A program made the position numbers and the translations under genes. Below are positions 55,330-63,547 of a stretch of 64,000 bases of DNA, in pieces. The stretch comes from Prochlorococcus sp. AG-347-G22. GTDB lineage: Bacteria; Cyanobacteriota; Cyanobacteriia; PCC-6307; Cyanobiaceae. The notes under the pieces were generated by a model. It saw only the letters and a program-made list of their open reading frames with translations, had not been told where the DNA came from and made no database searches. The DNA lies in assembly GCA_003281635.1 (NCBI GenBank), contig QCBK01000006.1:25892-89891 (forward strand). The letters run 5' to 3'. Positions within the stretch are counted from its first letter, which is position 1; each line of letters begins with the position of its first letter.

Positions 55330-56133
55330 TTGTTAAATAAAAACATTTATTTAATACTAATTATTTTACTCGTTTTTGCTATATCTTTTTGGATTGGTTT
55401 TAATGTAAATTTGCTTCCAGCGGAGGCAAGTATTAATGCACCAATTTACGATGAACTTTTTAAAATTCTTTTCATCACTGGATTAATTATTTTTATAGGA
55501 ATGACAGTAGCTGTTATTTATAGCTTATTTAAGTTCAGGAAAAGAAATGATCAGATAGGAGATGGTATAGCTTTAGAGGGAAATTTAAGCTTAGAAATTG
55601 TATGGACAATTATTCCTTCAATAATTGTTTTGTTAATAGGTTTATACAGCTACAACATCTACGATCGAATGGGAGGGATGAAAGAACTAAATCATAACCA
55701 CGAAATGATGAGTTCTAATTCTGAAAAAATATGGGCTGGAATAAGTCAAACTTCTGATAATGCAATAGCAAAAAATAATTTATCAATTGAAGTTTCAGCT
55801 ATGCAATTTGCCTTTCTATTCAATTATCCCAAGGGCAATTTCATATCAGGAGAACTACACGTTCCCGTTGATCAAAAAGTATCAATGAAAATGGAATCCA
55901 AAGACGTCATTCATGCTTTTTGGGTGCCAGAGTTCAGAATTAAACAGGATATTATTCCTGGGCAGCCTACTATTCTAAATTTCACTCCTACAAAAGTAGG
56001 AAAATATCCGATAATTTGCGCAGAATTATGTGGCCCATATCATGGAGGGATGAGAGCCTCCATAATTGTTGAAGAAGAATCTGATTACAACGAATGGTTT
56101 AACAAAAATAAAAAACCAGAGGTTAATTTATGA
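55330..56133 (+). CDS. ctaC: Cytochrome c oxidase subunit II
   Basis: Subunit II of the aa3-type terminal oxidase carries the CuA center that accepts electrons from cytochrome c or plastocyanin. The 267-residue product has two N-terminal membrane segments (about residues 5-25 and 48-68), HAFWVPEFRIKQDIIPGQPT, and the CuA binding loop ICAELCGPYHGGMRASI with paired cysteines, histidine and methionine. The start is a TTG at 55330. Its stop overlaps the ctaD start (ATGA, 56130-56133). Confidence 0.97.
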   Translation: MLNKNIYLILIILLVFAISFWIGFNVNLLPAEASINAPIYDELFKILFITGLIIFIGMTVAVIYSLFKFRKRNDQIGDGIALEGNLSLEIVWTIIPSIIVLLIGLYSYNIYDRMGGMKELNHNHEMMSSNSEKIWAGISQTSDNAIAKNNLSIEVSAMQFAFLFNYPKGNFISGELHVPVDQKVSMKMESKDVIHAFWVPEFRIKQDIIPGQPTILNFTPTKVGKYPIICAELCGPYHGGMRASIIVEEESDYNEWFNKNKKPEVNL

Positions 56134-57755
56134 CATTATCAATTGATCCACAAAAAACTAATAATGAAAGCCTTCAACCTAAAGGCTGGCTTAGATACTT
56201 TAGTTTCAGCCTTGACCATAAAGTAATTGGGATACAATACCTAGTCTGCGGTTTTCTTTTCTATTTAATAGGGGGGACCTTAGCGAGCGCTATAAGAATT
56301 GAACTAGCTAGTCCAATGTCTGACTTTATGCCGAGAGATGTTTATAACCAAGTTTTAACTCTACACGGAACAATTATGATATTCCTTTGGATAGTGCCTG
56401 TAGTCAATGGTGCTTTTGGAAATTATTTAATTCCTTTTTATGTAGGTGCGAGAGATATGGCATTCCCAAGATTAAATGCCGTTGCTTTTTGGTTAATACC
56501 TCCTTCAGGTTTGATGCTGGTAGCAAGCTATTTTGTTGAGGGTGCTGCTCAGGCTGGATGGACGGCTTATCCTCCTTTAAGCATAACTACTCCTCAATCG
56601 GGACAAATTATTTGGATTCTAAGCGTTCTACTACTTGGAGGCAGTTCTATATTTGGTGGAATAAACTTTATCGCGACCATTATCAAACTAAGAAGGCCTG
56701 GATTAAAACTTATGCAATTACCAATGTATTGTTGGGCAATGCTTGGAACAAGTCTATTAGTTGTTTTGTCGACTCCTGTTTTGGCGGGCACTTTAATCCT
56801 ACTTAGCTTCGATATCATCGCTAATACAGGTTTTTTCAATCCTGTTTTAGGTGGCAATGTCGTAGTTTATCAGCATTTATTTTGGTTTTATTCTCATCCA
56901 GCTGTATACATTATGGTCCTTCCAGCCTTTGGTTTAGTTAGTGAAATACTTCCTGTACATGCTAGAAAACCACTTTTTGGATATACAACAATGGTTTTTT
57001 CAATAATGGGGATAGTAGTTTTAGGTTTAGTTGTTTGGGCGCATCACATGTTTACGAGTGGAACACCCCCTTGGATGAGATTATTCTTTACTATCGCTAC
57101 AGCATTTATTGCTGTTCCGACAGGTATAAAATTTTTCAATTGGGTTGCAACATTATGGGGAGGTAAAATTTCCATCAATAGCGCAATGTTATTCTCTTGC
57201 GGATTTATTATAAATTTTGTTTTTGGAGGTATTACAGGAGTTGCTTTAGCACAGGTACCTTTCGATATTCACGTACATGATACCTATTTCGTTGTAGCCC
57301 ATTTTCATTACATAGTTTATGGAGGGACTGTTTTTATTATTTTCTCTTCCATTTATCATTGGTTCCCAAAAGTAACTGGGAAAATGCTCAATGAAAAATT
57401 AGGAATTTTACACTTTATCATTACTTTTATTGGATTTAACTTGTGCTTTGCTCCTCAACATTGGCTTGGTTTAAATGGAATGCCAAGAAGAGTTGCAGAA
57501 TATGATCCTCAATTCCAGTTCGTTAATCAAATAAGTAGCCTTGGGGCTCTTTTGATGGCTATAAGTACAATTCCTTTTTTAATTAACGTATTGCTTAGTG
57601 TGAGAAATGGAAAAAATGCTGGAGATAATCCTTGGAATGCTCTTACACCTGAATGGTTAACATCTTCTCCACCTCCAGTTGAAAATTGGGAAGGAGAAGC
57701 TCCATTAGTTGAAGAACCATATGGTTATGGTAAAGAAATTTCTGAACAGAAATAA
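56130..57755 (+). CDS. ctaD: Cytochrome c oxidase subunit I
   Basis: Subunit I holds heme a, heme a3 and CuB and reduces oxygen while pumping protons. The 541-residue product has twelve membrane helices and the classic ligands: LTLHGTIMIFLWIVP (heme a), HLFWFYSHPAVYIMVLPAFG with the CuB histidine and cross-linked tyrosine, WAHHMFTSG (CuB) and HDTYFVVAHFHYIVYGG (heme a3 and a). A heme-copper oxidase of the aa3 type is fully supported. It overlaps ctaC by four bases and is followed by ctaE after six. Confidence 0.98.
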   Translation: MTLSIDPQKTNNESLQPKGWLRYFSFSLDHKVIGIQYLVCGFLFYLIGGTLASAIRIELASPMSDFMPRDVYNQVLTLHGTIMIFLWIVPVVNGAFGNYLIPFYVGARDMAFPRLNAVAFWLIPPSGLMLVASYFVEGAAQAGWTAYPPLSITTPQSGQIIWILSVLLLGGSSIFGGINFIATIIKLRRPGLKLMQLPMYCWAMLGTSLLVVLSTPVLAGTLILLSFDIIANTGFFNPVLGGNVVVYQHLFWFYSHPAVYIMVLPAFGLVSEILPVHARKPLFGYTTMVFSIMGIVVLGLVVWAHHMFTSGTPPWMRLFFTIATAFIAVPTGIKFFNWVATLWGGKISINSAMLFSCGFIINFVFGGITGVALAQVPFDIHVHDTYFVVAHFHYIVYGGTVFIIFSSIYHWFPKVTGKMLNEKLGILHFIITFIGFNLCFAPQHWLGLNGMPRRVAEYDPQFQFVNQISSLGALLMAISTIPFLINVLLSVRNGKNAGDNPWNALTPEWLTSSPPPVENWEGEAPLVEEPYGYGKEISEQK

Positions 57756-57761
57756 AAACAC

Positions 57762-58364
57762 ATGACAACACTAGATAGCTCAAAAGGAATTCAAAAAAAT
57801 AATTCTAAAGTTAATGAAACTCATGAAGACTTCAGAATGTTTGGTCTTATAACTTTCCTAATTGCGGACGGAATGACTTTTGCTGGATTCTTTGCTGCTT
57901 ATTTAACTTATAAAGCAGTAAATCCATTACCAGATGGTGCTATTTATGAATTAGAACTACCAATACCTACTCTCAATACAATTTTGTTACTTGTTAGTAG
58001 TGCAACTTTCCATAAAGCAGGCAAAGCACTTTTAAAAGATGAAAACTCAGATTCCCAAAAATGGTTATTTTTTACTGCTTTTCTTGGAATTATATTTTTA
58101 ATATGTCAATTATTTGAATATTTTCATTTACCTTTTGGATTAACCGATAATTTATTTGCAAGTACTTTTTATGCTCTTACTGGTTTTCATGGATTACATG
58201 TAACTTTAGGAACTTTAATGATTTTAATTATTGCTTGGCAATCGAGAATCAAGGGCGGAAGATTAACTAGTCAAAATATGTTCCCTTTGGAAGCTGTTGA
58301 ATTGTACTGGCATTTTGTTGATGGAATATGGGTTATTTTATTTATTATTTTGTATCTTTTATAA
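57762..58364 (+). CDS. ctaE: Cytochrome c oxidase subunit III
   Basis: Subunit III stabilises the oxidase and may aid oxygen access. The 200-residue product has five membrane segments and the family blocks MFGLITFLIADGMTFAGFFA, FYALTGFHGLHVTLGTL and PLEAVELYWHFVDGIWVI with the conserved glutamate. This is the short form without the first two helices. It is the last gene of the ctaCDE operon; an AT-only hairpin begins at its stop. Confidence 0.97.
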   Translation: MTTLDSSKGIQKNNSKVNETHEDFRMFGLITFLIADGMTFAGFFAAYLTYKAVNPLPDGAIYELELPIPTLNTILLLVSSATFHKAGKALLKDENSDSQKWLFFTAFLGIIFLICQLFEYFHLPFGLTDNLFASTFYALTGFHGLHVTLGTLMILIIAWQSRIKGGRLTSQNMFPLEAVELYWHFVDGIWVILFIILYLL

Positions 58365-58397
58365 AAAAATATATTTTAAAAATTAAATATATTTTTT
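58364..58397 (+). terminator. AT-only hairpin after ctaE
   Basis: A 13-bp inverted repeat (58364-58376 and 58385-58397, 8-base loop) made only of A and T ends in six T residues. Position after the oxidase operon supports a terminator, but AT-only stems are common here by chance. Confidence 0.5.
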
Positions 58398-58461
58398 ATT
58401 AATTTATATTGCCACAGTTCTCCTTTTTAGTAAGAATATATAATTAGAAATTTGTCAGATA

Positions 58462-58815
58462 ATGCTAGAAGGAAAAGAACTTCTTGAAAAAGCAAAATTA
58501 TTAAGTAAAAAATCTGAAGATGAGATAGCCAGAGGTTGTGGGTACGTAGGTCCTAGTGGAAGAATCTTAAGAAAAAGTTTTTATAGGGCGCTTATTGAAG
58601 CTAAGGGTTACAAAATAAGAAATGGTCGTCAGGGTAAAAATGGTAATAGAGCTTCAAGAGGCAGACAGACAGAATTCAAAACTAAAGTTCATGGCAATGG
58701 GAATCTATTAATTGGTCATGCCTACACCAAAAAATTAGGTCTAGAACCTGGTCAGGAATTTAAAATCGATCTTAAAAAAGAATCAAAAACAATTTATTTG
58801 ATTCCATTAAATTAA
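58462..58815 (+). CDS. cyAbrB-family transcription regulator
   Basis: Cyanobacterial AbrB-like proteins are DNA-binding regulators of carbon and nitrogen genes. The 117-residue product has the family N-terminal half LLEKAKLLSKKSEDEIARGC and CGYVGPSGRILRKSFYRAL, then the basic linker KIRNGRQGKNGNRASRGRQT and a C-terminal AbrB-like barrel (TKVHGNGNLLIGHAYTKKLG). Length is typical. It has its own upstream spacer (97 bases) and is convergent with ribE, 10 bases apart. Confidence 0.92.
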   Translation: MLEGKELLEKAKLLSKKSEDEIARGCGYVGPSGRILRKSFYRALIEAKGYKIRNGRQGKNGNRASRGRQTEFKTKVHGNGNLLIGHAYTKKLGLEPGQEFKIDLKKESKTIYLIPLN

Positions 58816-58825
58816 AAAATATATT

Positions 58826-59479
58826 TTACCAACCGTTTTCTTTAAGCCACTCGGAAGAAATATTATTTGAAGATAAATCTTGATTACTATTTTTATTAAA
58901 TAAAAGTAATTTCTCTACATATTTAATTAGTGCATCTGCCTCAAGGTTTACGCTGTCACCGATATTTAATTTATTCAGATTTGTGTTATGCCAAGTATGA
59001 GGAATTATCGCAATAGTAAATATTTCTCCTTCCTGCTCATATTTTGCAATCGTAAGACTTATACCATTTACACAAATACTACCTTTATTAACTACATATT
59101 TTGAAAAATTATTATTTTTCCACTTTATTGATAAGAGCCAAGATTTCTCTAATTTTTCTATATTCTCAACTATTCCAAGGCCATCAACATGTCCACTTAC
59201 TATATGCCCTCCTAGACGGTCAGTCACCCTAAGAGCGGGCTCCAAATTAACAATCTGATTCAGGTTCGACTTTACTCCTAAAGTTGTTTTTTTTAATGTC
59301 TCCTCACTAACATCAACAGTAAATTTATTTTGAAAAATCTCTTTAACTGTCAAACAAATTCCATCAACAGCTATGCTGTCACCAATTGCCATATCAAATA
59401 AATTATCTAGAATTTCAATTTCTAAAATATTTTTTTCTTGTCTTAGTTTTCCAACTGATTGAATTATTCCTGTAAACAT
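58826..59479 (-). CDS. ribE: Riboflavin synthase, alpha subunit
   Basis: RibE dismutates two 6,7-dimethyl-8-ribityllumazines to riboflavin. The 217-residue product is two lumazine-binding repeats: MFTGIIQSVGKLRQ with GDSIAVDGICLTV in the first, and LGGHIVSGHVDGLGIV with VNKGSICVNGISLTIA in the second. The active N terminus is intact. A short polar tail (NQDLSSNNISSEWLKENGW) follows the second repeat. It diverges from the aldo/keto reductase gene over 110 bases. Confidence 0.97.
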   Translation of the reverse strand: MFTGIIQSVGKLRQEKNILEIEILDNLFDMAIGDSIAVDGICLTVKEIFQNKFTVDVSEETLKKTTLGVKSNLNQIVNLEPALRVTDRLGGHIVSGHVDGLGIVENIEKLEKSWLLSIKWKNNNFSKYVVNKGSICVNGISLTIAKYEQEGEIFTIAIIPHTWHNTNLNKLNIGDSVNLEADALIKYVEKLLLFNKNSNQDLSSNNISSEWLKENGW

Positions 59480-59589
59480 AGTTTAAAAAAATATTTTTGC
59501 AAAATTTTGTATTTACTTTAATTTACTTTAAATCATTTTCAACTATAAATAAATTAAAGAGTAAATAAAAAGAAATTGATCATATTTAG

Positions 59590-60732
59590 ATGATTATTAA
59601 TTCACAAAAAAGATCATTTGGTAGAGGAGCGAAAGTGAGCTTATTCACTTTGGGGACAATGCGAGCAACTGAAAGTCTCGAAAAAATGTATAGCATAATA
59701 AAAAATGCATATTATGTAGGAATTAACCACATAGAAACAGCACCCTCTTATGGTGATGCTGAATCACTTATTGGAAATTCAATAAAAAAATTAGCAATAG
59801 AAGAGAATATAAAAGAAAAAAATTGGGTGATTACTTCCAAAGTTTTACCAAAGGGTGATTTTGACTTATTAAAAAATAATTTTAAAAAGTCTCTTAAAAA
59901 TTTAAATCGCGAGAAAATTAATAATCTTGCAATTCACGGACTCAACTTAAAACAACATCTAGATTGGGTTCTTTCTGGAGAGGGTAAGAAATTCATTTCT
60001 TGGATACTTGAGAAGGAACTAGTTGATCAAGTCGGTTTTAGTTCTCACGGAAGTTATTCACTCATTAAAGATGCAATTAACTGTGAAGTTTTTACTTTTT
60101 GTAGTCTTCATTTACATTATTTAGATCAATCTAAGATTGCTTTGGCAGAGGAAGCTATAAAAAAAGGTATGGGAGTTTTAGCTATATCACCTGCAGATAA
60201 AGGCGGTAGATTGTATTCTCCAAGTGATATTTTGATAGAGGCCTCTAAGCCTTTTCATCCATTAGAATTAGCGTATCGATTCCTTCTCGCAAAAGGCATT
60301 ACAACTTTATCCTTGGGGGCGACAAACAAAAAAGATTTTGAATTTGCGCATAAACTTAGAAACTCATTCGAGAAGCTTACAAAACTTGAAAAAAGCGCCC
60401 TAAATAAAATTGAGGAAGGTTCTAATGAAAGATTAAACTCAACCAAATGTGAACAATGTAGATCTTGTCTTCCATGTCCAAATGAAGTGCCTATTCCAGA
60501 AATACTTCGTTTAAGAAATATATCTGTTGGTTATGGCCAATTAGAATTTGCAAAAGAAAGATACAATTTAATAGGAAAAGCTGGCCACTGGTGGGAAGAA
60601 AAAAATTCCTCATTTTGTCAAGAATGTAATAAATGTGTTCCTAAATGTCCTAGTAAATTAGATATACCAAATTTATTAAAGGAAACTCATAACTTATTAA
60701 TTGAAAATCCTACAAAAAGATTATGGGGATAA
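59590..60732 (+). CDS. Aldo/keto reductase with C-terminal Fe-S domain
   Basis: The 380-residue product joins an aldo/keto reductase barrel (residues about 1-280, with the family segment GINHIETAPSYGDAESLIG, and LQHL-like LAIHGLNLKQHLDWVL) to a C-terminal ferredoxin-like domain with two cysteine clusters, CEQCRSCLPCP and CQECNKCVPKCP, each able to hold a 4Fe-4S center. Electrons may pass from the clusters to the barrel, or the domain may be structural. This fusion recurs in many bacteria; the substrate is unknown. The 3' end overlaps the convergent lipoprotein gene by 12 bases. Confidence 0.87.
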   Translation: MIINSQKRSFGRGAKVSLFTLGTMRATESLEKMYSIIKNAYYVGINHIETAPSYGDAESLIGNSIKKLAIEENIKEKNWVITSKVLPKGDFDLLKNNFKKSLKNLNREKINNLAIHGLNLKQHLDWVLSGEGKKFISWILEKELVDQVGFSSHGSYSLIKDAINCEVFTFCSLHLHYLDQSKIALAEEAIKKGMGVLAISPADKGGRLYSPSDILIEASKPFHPLELAYRFLLAKGITTLSLGATNKKDFEFAHKLRNSFEKLTKLEKSALNKIEEGSNERLNSTKCEQCRSCLPCPNEVPIPEILRLRNISVGYGQLEFAKERYNLIGKAGHWWEEKNSSFCQECNKCVPKCPSKLDIPNLLKETHNLLIENPTKRLWG

Positions 60733-61719
60733 GGACTCATTCCAGATATTTTTAAGATTAATTTTTTGTTCATTTGTTAAGACAGGGAAAGACCAACTAT
60801 TTTCCCAACATTTCTCAGAAGGTCCTGAGATGGGGAGCATTTCAGTTTTATATTTACTTTGCAAATAATCACTATTAAATGGAAGATACCAACCCTGGCT
60901 TACTAATTTATCTACTATTGATTTATTTTCTAAAGATTTAATCCATTTCATTAATATTGCATTATTTTGATTTGATCGACTAAGTAGAAAATGCCACATC
61001 AAAGGTACACCTTGGCTAGGGAAAACTAAAGAAAGCCTTGGATCTATTTTTAAATATTTTGAACAAAGACTATAAGGAACTATTGCGACAATAGCATCAG
61101 AATTAATCAACCAGTTGAGCATATTTTTATCATCAAATAACATAGCTTGGCTTTTGAGTTTTTTTAAAGAATTAGATGAATTAATTTTTTGAGCAATTGA
61201 CAATATTACTCTGGAACTTTGAGGAAAAATAATTTTCCCAGTTAATTTTTCAGAAAGAAGAAAATCCCAAGATGTTCTTGCTGAAGTTATTAATTCTTTA
61301 TTATTTTTAATGATGATTGTATAGGGTACTACGCCAATAGGAAATAATTTACTCCTCAGATTTTGATCAAAGCTTCCCAAAAAATCTATCGATCTCTTAT
61401 CCAAATTTTCGTACAGTGCATATTCATTTATTTTTTCAAATTCTGAAAAATCTATACTAGAAATCCATCCATCATTTATTAAAGTAAAGTCAGAATTAAA
61501 AATTGTGTTTCTATTTTTTTGTAGCTGAATATTTTCAAAATTAATTTTTTCCTGCTTCCAATCTTTTGGAATCGTATCTTTAAAAGATTCTGGATAAAAA
61601 GAATTTTGTAATGCAATTTTTACTTTATTAGGTAAATTACTGCAAGAGTTTAAGAAAAATAAAAGCGAAAGCTTACCATAATTTAAAAATTCTCTTCTGG
61701 TTGCAAATTTTGAAAACAT
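60721..61719 (-). CDS. Tat-type lipoprotein, solute-binding-like
   Basis: The 332-residue product starts with a twin-arginine pattern (ATRREFLNYG, Arg8-Arg9), a short hydrophobic segment and a cysteine at 26 in the lipobox-like LNSC, so export by Tat and lipid attachment are likely. The rest resembles a periplasmic solute-binding protein of the polyamine/iron type 2 class: SDFTLINDGWISSIDFSEFE, IGVVPYTIIIKNNKELITSA and LVFPSQGVPLMWHFLLSRS. No permease or ATPase gene is beside it. It overlaps the reductase gene by 12 bases and is the same-strand neighbour of the CobT-like gene. The substrate is unknown. Confidence 0.75.
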   Translation of the reverse strand: MFSKFATRREFLNYGKLSLLFFLNSCSNLPNKVKIALQNSFYPESFKDTIPKDWKQEKINFENIQLQKNRNTIFNSDFTLINDGWISSIDFSEFEKINEYALYENLDKRSIDFLGSFDQNLRSKLFPIGVVPYTIIIKNNKELITSARTSWDFLLSEKLTGKIIFPQSSRVILSIAQKINSSNSLKKLKSQAMLFDDKNMLNWLINSDAIVAIVPYSLCSKYLKIDPRLSLVFPSQGVPLMWHFLLSRSNQNNAILMKWIKSLENKSIVDKLVSQGWYLPFNSDYLQSKYKTEMLPISGPSEKCWENSWSFPVLTNEQKINLKNIWNESLSP

Positions 61720-62877
61720 TCAGCAATCCTTCTCTAAAGAAATTTGACCTAGGCCCTTCATCATTTCCAGATTTTGTTGACACAATGAAACTATTTCTTC
61801 ATTTTTAAATCCATCTAAGAAAGCAAGCAATGATATTCCACCAGCACCTACACCTTCTTTTACATGACCTAATTCATAATCCTTCAATTCTTTGTATTTT
61901 GAAGATTTGAAATTTAAAGGACTGGCTAAACCTAATAATTTGACATCATATTTTTCATTAATTAGATTTACTAAATCACTTAGAGAATTATCTTTCACAA
62001 GCCACCCAGTTGTCGCAATAAAAACATCTTCAATAAATTCATCTTTATTTATTTCACCTAAAAATTCTAATACAAGCAAAATGACTGCTAACATCTGACT
62101 TCCTCCAGACAATATTACAGGTTGTTTTGCTAACCTGGCACCAATTAATAGACCCATTGAAAAAGCTTGGAAAGGATCACCTACTGCCGCGATAACATCA
62201 AAAGAATCGAAATCAGCCTTAAAATTCGCATTTAAAAGTCCTCTTTTTATTACTTGTCTTCTTAGTTCTCTTGGAGCTTTAAATAAACTACTCCCTACTA
62301 AATTAGATACCTGCAAACCAAAAGCTTCCATTACTGCCTGAGCAGTTGTGGTGCCCCCCGGTACAGATTCAGAAATTAAAACTGGTTGTTTTAAGGATTT
62401 TCCTATCGCAAGACCTTTTTCATAGAGATTTAAAACTCTCTCTTTAGTCATCGATTTACCAGTAGTAAGACAATTTGATGGGCCCAAATTTCTATCTTCT
62501 ACAACCAAATGATTAAAATAAGGCTTTGCTCCTATTCCCAGAGGAACAATAACTGGATAAGTATTTATAAGCTTTGAACAAACATGACTGATTAGGGCCG
62601 GAGTTACTCCTGCATTGAGAAGAGGCAATTTATATTTATGATCTTTTAAAGCACCCTCAAGCAAAAATTCAGCATCTGCGAGCGCAGTTGTTCGCCTCGA
62701 TTTTGGATTAATACCTGCTGCGGAAATTCCTTTGATTTGAGATGTATTAGTGCCAGCAATTATGAGAAATATTTTTAAATTTTTAATATTCTTCTTCAGT
62801 ATTTCTATCTTATTGAGTTGTCTTTTTTTATTGGATTCATTACCAAAAAAATTTATCCCTAATTCTGTACTGTACAT
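61720..62877 (-). CDS. CobT-like phosphoribosyltransferase (TIGR00303 family)
   Basis: This belongs to the archaeal/cyanobacterial CobT-like group (UPF0284), proposed to supply the lower ligand nucleotide in cobamide synthesis in place of bacterial CobT. The 385-residue product has NAGVTPALISHVCSKLI, PLGIGAKPYFNHLVVEDRNL and the glycine-rich ESVPGGTTTAQAVMEAFGL and AKQPVILSGGSQMLAVILL. In Prochlorococcus the base added is adenine (pseudocobalamin), so the substrate may differ. No gap separates it from the lipoprotein gene; the DUF2232 gene is 11 bases upstream. Confidence 0.85.
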   Translation of the reverse strand: MYSTELGINFFGNESNKKRQLNKIEILKKNIKNLKIFLIIAGTNTSQIKGISAAGINPKSRRTTALADAEFLLEGALKDHKYKLPLLNAGVTPALISHVCSKLINTYPVIVPLGIGAKPYFNHLVVEDRNLGPSNCLTTGKSMTKERVLNLYEKGLAIGKSLKQPVLISESVPGGTTTAQAVMEAFGLQVSNLVGSSLFKAPRELRRQVIKRGLLNANFKADFDSFDVIAAVGDPFQAFSMGLLIGARLAKQPVILSGGSQMLAVILLVLEFLGEINKDEFIEDVFIATTGWLVKDNSLSDLVNLINEKYDVKLLGLASPLNFKSSKYKELKDYELGHVKEGVGAGGISLLAFLDGFKNEEIVSLCQQNLEMMKGLGQISLEKDC

Positions 62878-62888
62878 TTTTACTTTTT

Positions 62889-63527
62889 TTAATTATTAAA
62901 ATCAACTAAACTATTTAACAATCTTGGAGGATCTGGGATGTTTAATTTAAATCTAGGAAACAGAGAATAGGCAACTACATGTACAGTTAAAACATAAACT
63001 ATTTCTTGAAAAATTATTAATAAAATTGCACCTAGTTGTATACTCAAAATTGAGGGATATAAAGATAAATTAAATAATCCAATTAACTTTTCTATTAGAC
63101 CATAACTAGCTCTAGTAATTAACACCCAAAGATTATCTCCAACCAAAGTAGATAATGCTATTACTCGAAAGAAAAAGCCAAGGGTTCCAATAATAACTCC
63201 CACACTTAAACTAAATCTCCAACTTTTTTCTCGAAACCAACACCAGCCCAACCAAAAAGCCAAGATTCCATAAGGAAATAAAAATAAAGTTCCTCTAACG
63301 GGACCCATAATTACAAATAAAAGTAGAAATTGTATTAGGAGTCCCTCCAATGCAGTTTTAGTTCCTCTTCTCAAGTGCAACATGATCATTGGGAGGGGTA
63401 AAATCAACCTTAATAAAGCTCCCCCAATTGGCAAATAATATAATGTAACCCATAATAAAGACGAAAGAGATGCTAAATATGCGGTCTCGACTATATTTAG
63501 TGCTTCAGATTTTGTTGTTATTTTCAT
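62889..63527 (-). CDS. DUF2232-family membrane protein
   Basis: DUF2232 is a family of multispan membrane proteins with no known role; some resemble substrate-binding components of ECF-type transporters. The 212-residue product has six hydrophobic segments, with LIQFLLLFVIMGPVRGTLFL and the conserved ILPLPMIMLHLRRGTKTALEG. The short soluble end reads LFPRFKLNIPDPPRLLNSL. It sits between the CobT-like gene and a repeat-rich gene, all on minus; the cobT-like neighbour raises the idea of cobamide or precursor transport, which is inference. Confidence 0.82.
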   Translation of the reverse strand: MKITTKSEALNIVETAYLASLSSLLWVTLYYLPIGGALLRLILPLPMIMLHLRRGTKTALEGLLIQFLLLFVIMGPVRGTLFLFPYGILAFWLGWCWFREKSWRFSLSVGVIIGTLGFFFRVIALSTLVGDNLWVLITRASYGLIEKLIGLFNLSLYPSILSIQLGAILLIIFQEIVYVLTVHVVAYSLFPRFKLNIPDPPRLLNSLVDFNN

Positions 63528-63547
63528 TTTTTGTTGAATATTTTTAA

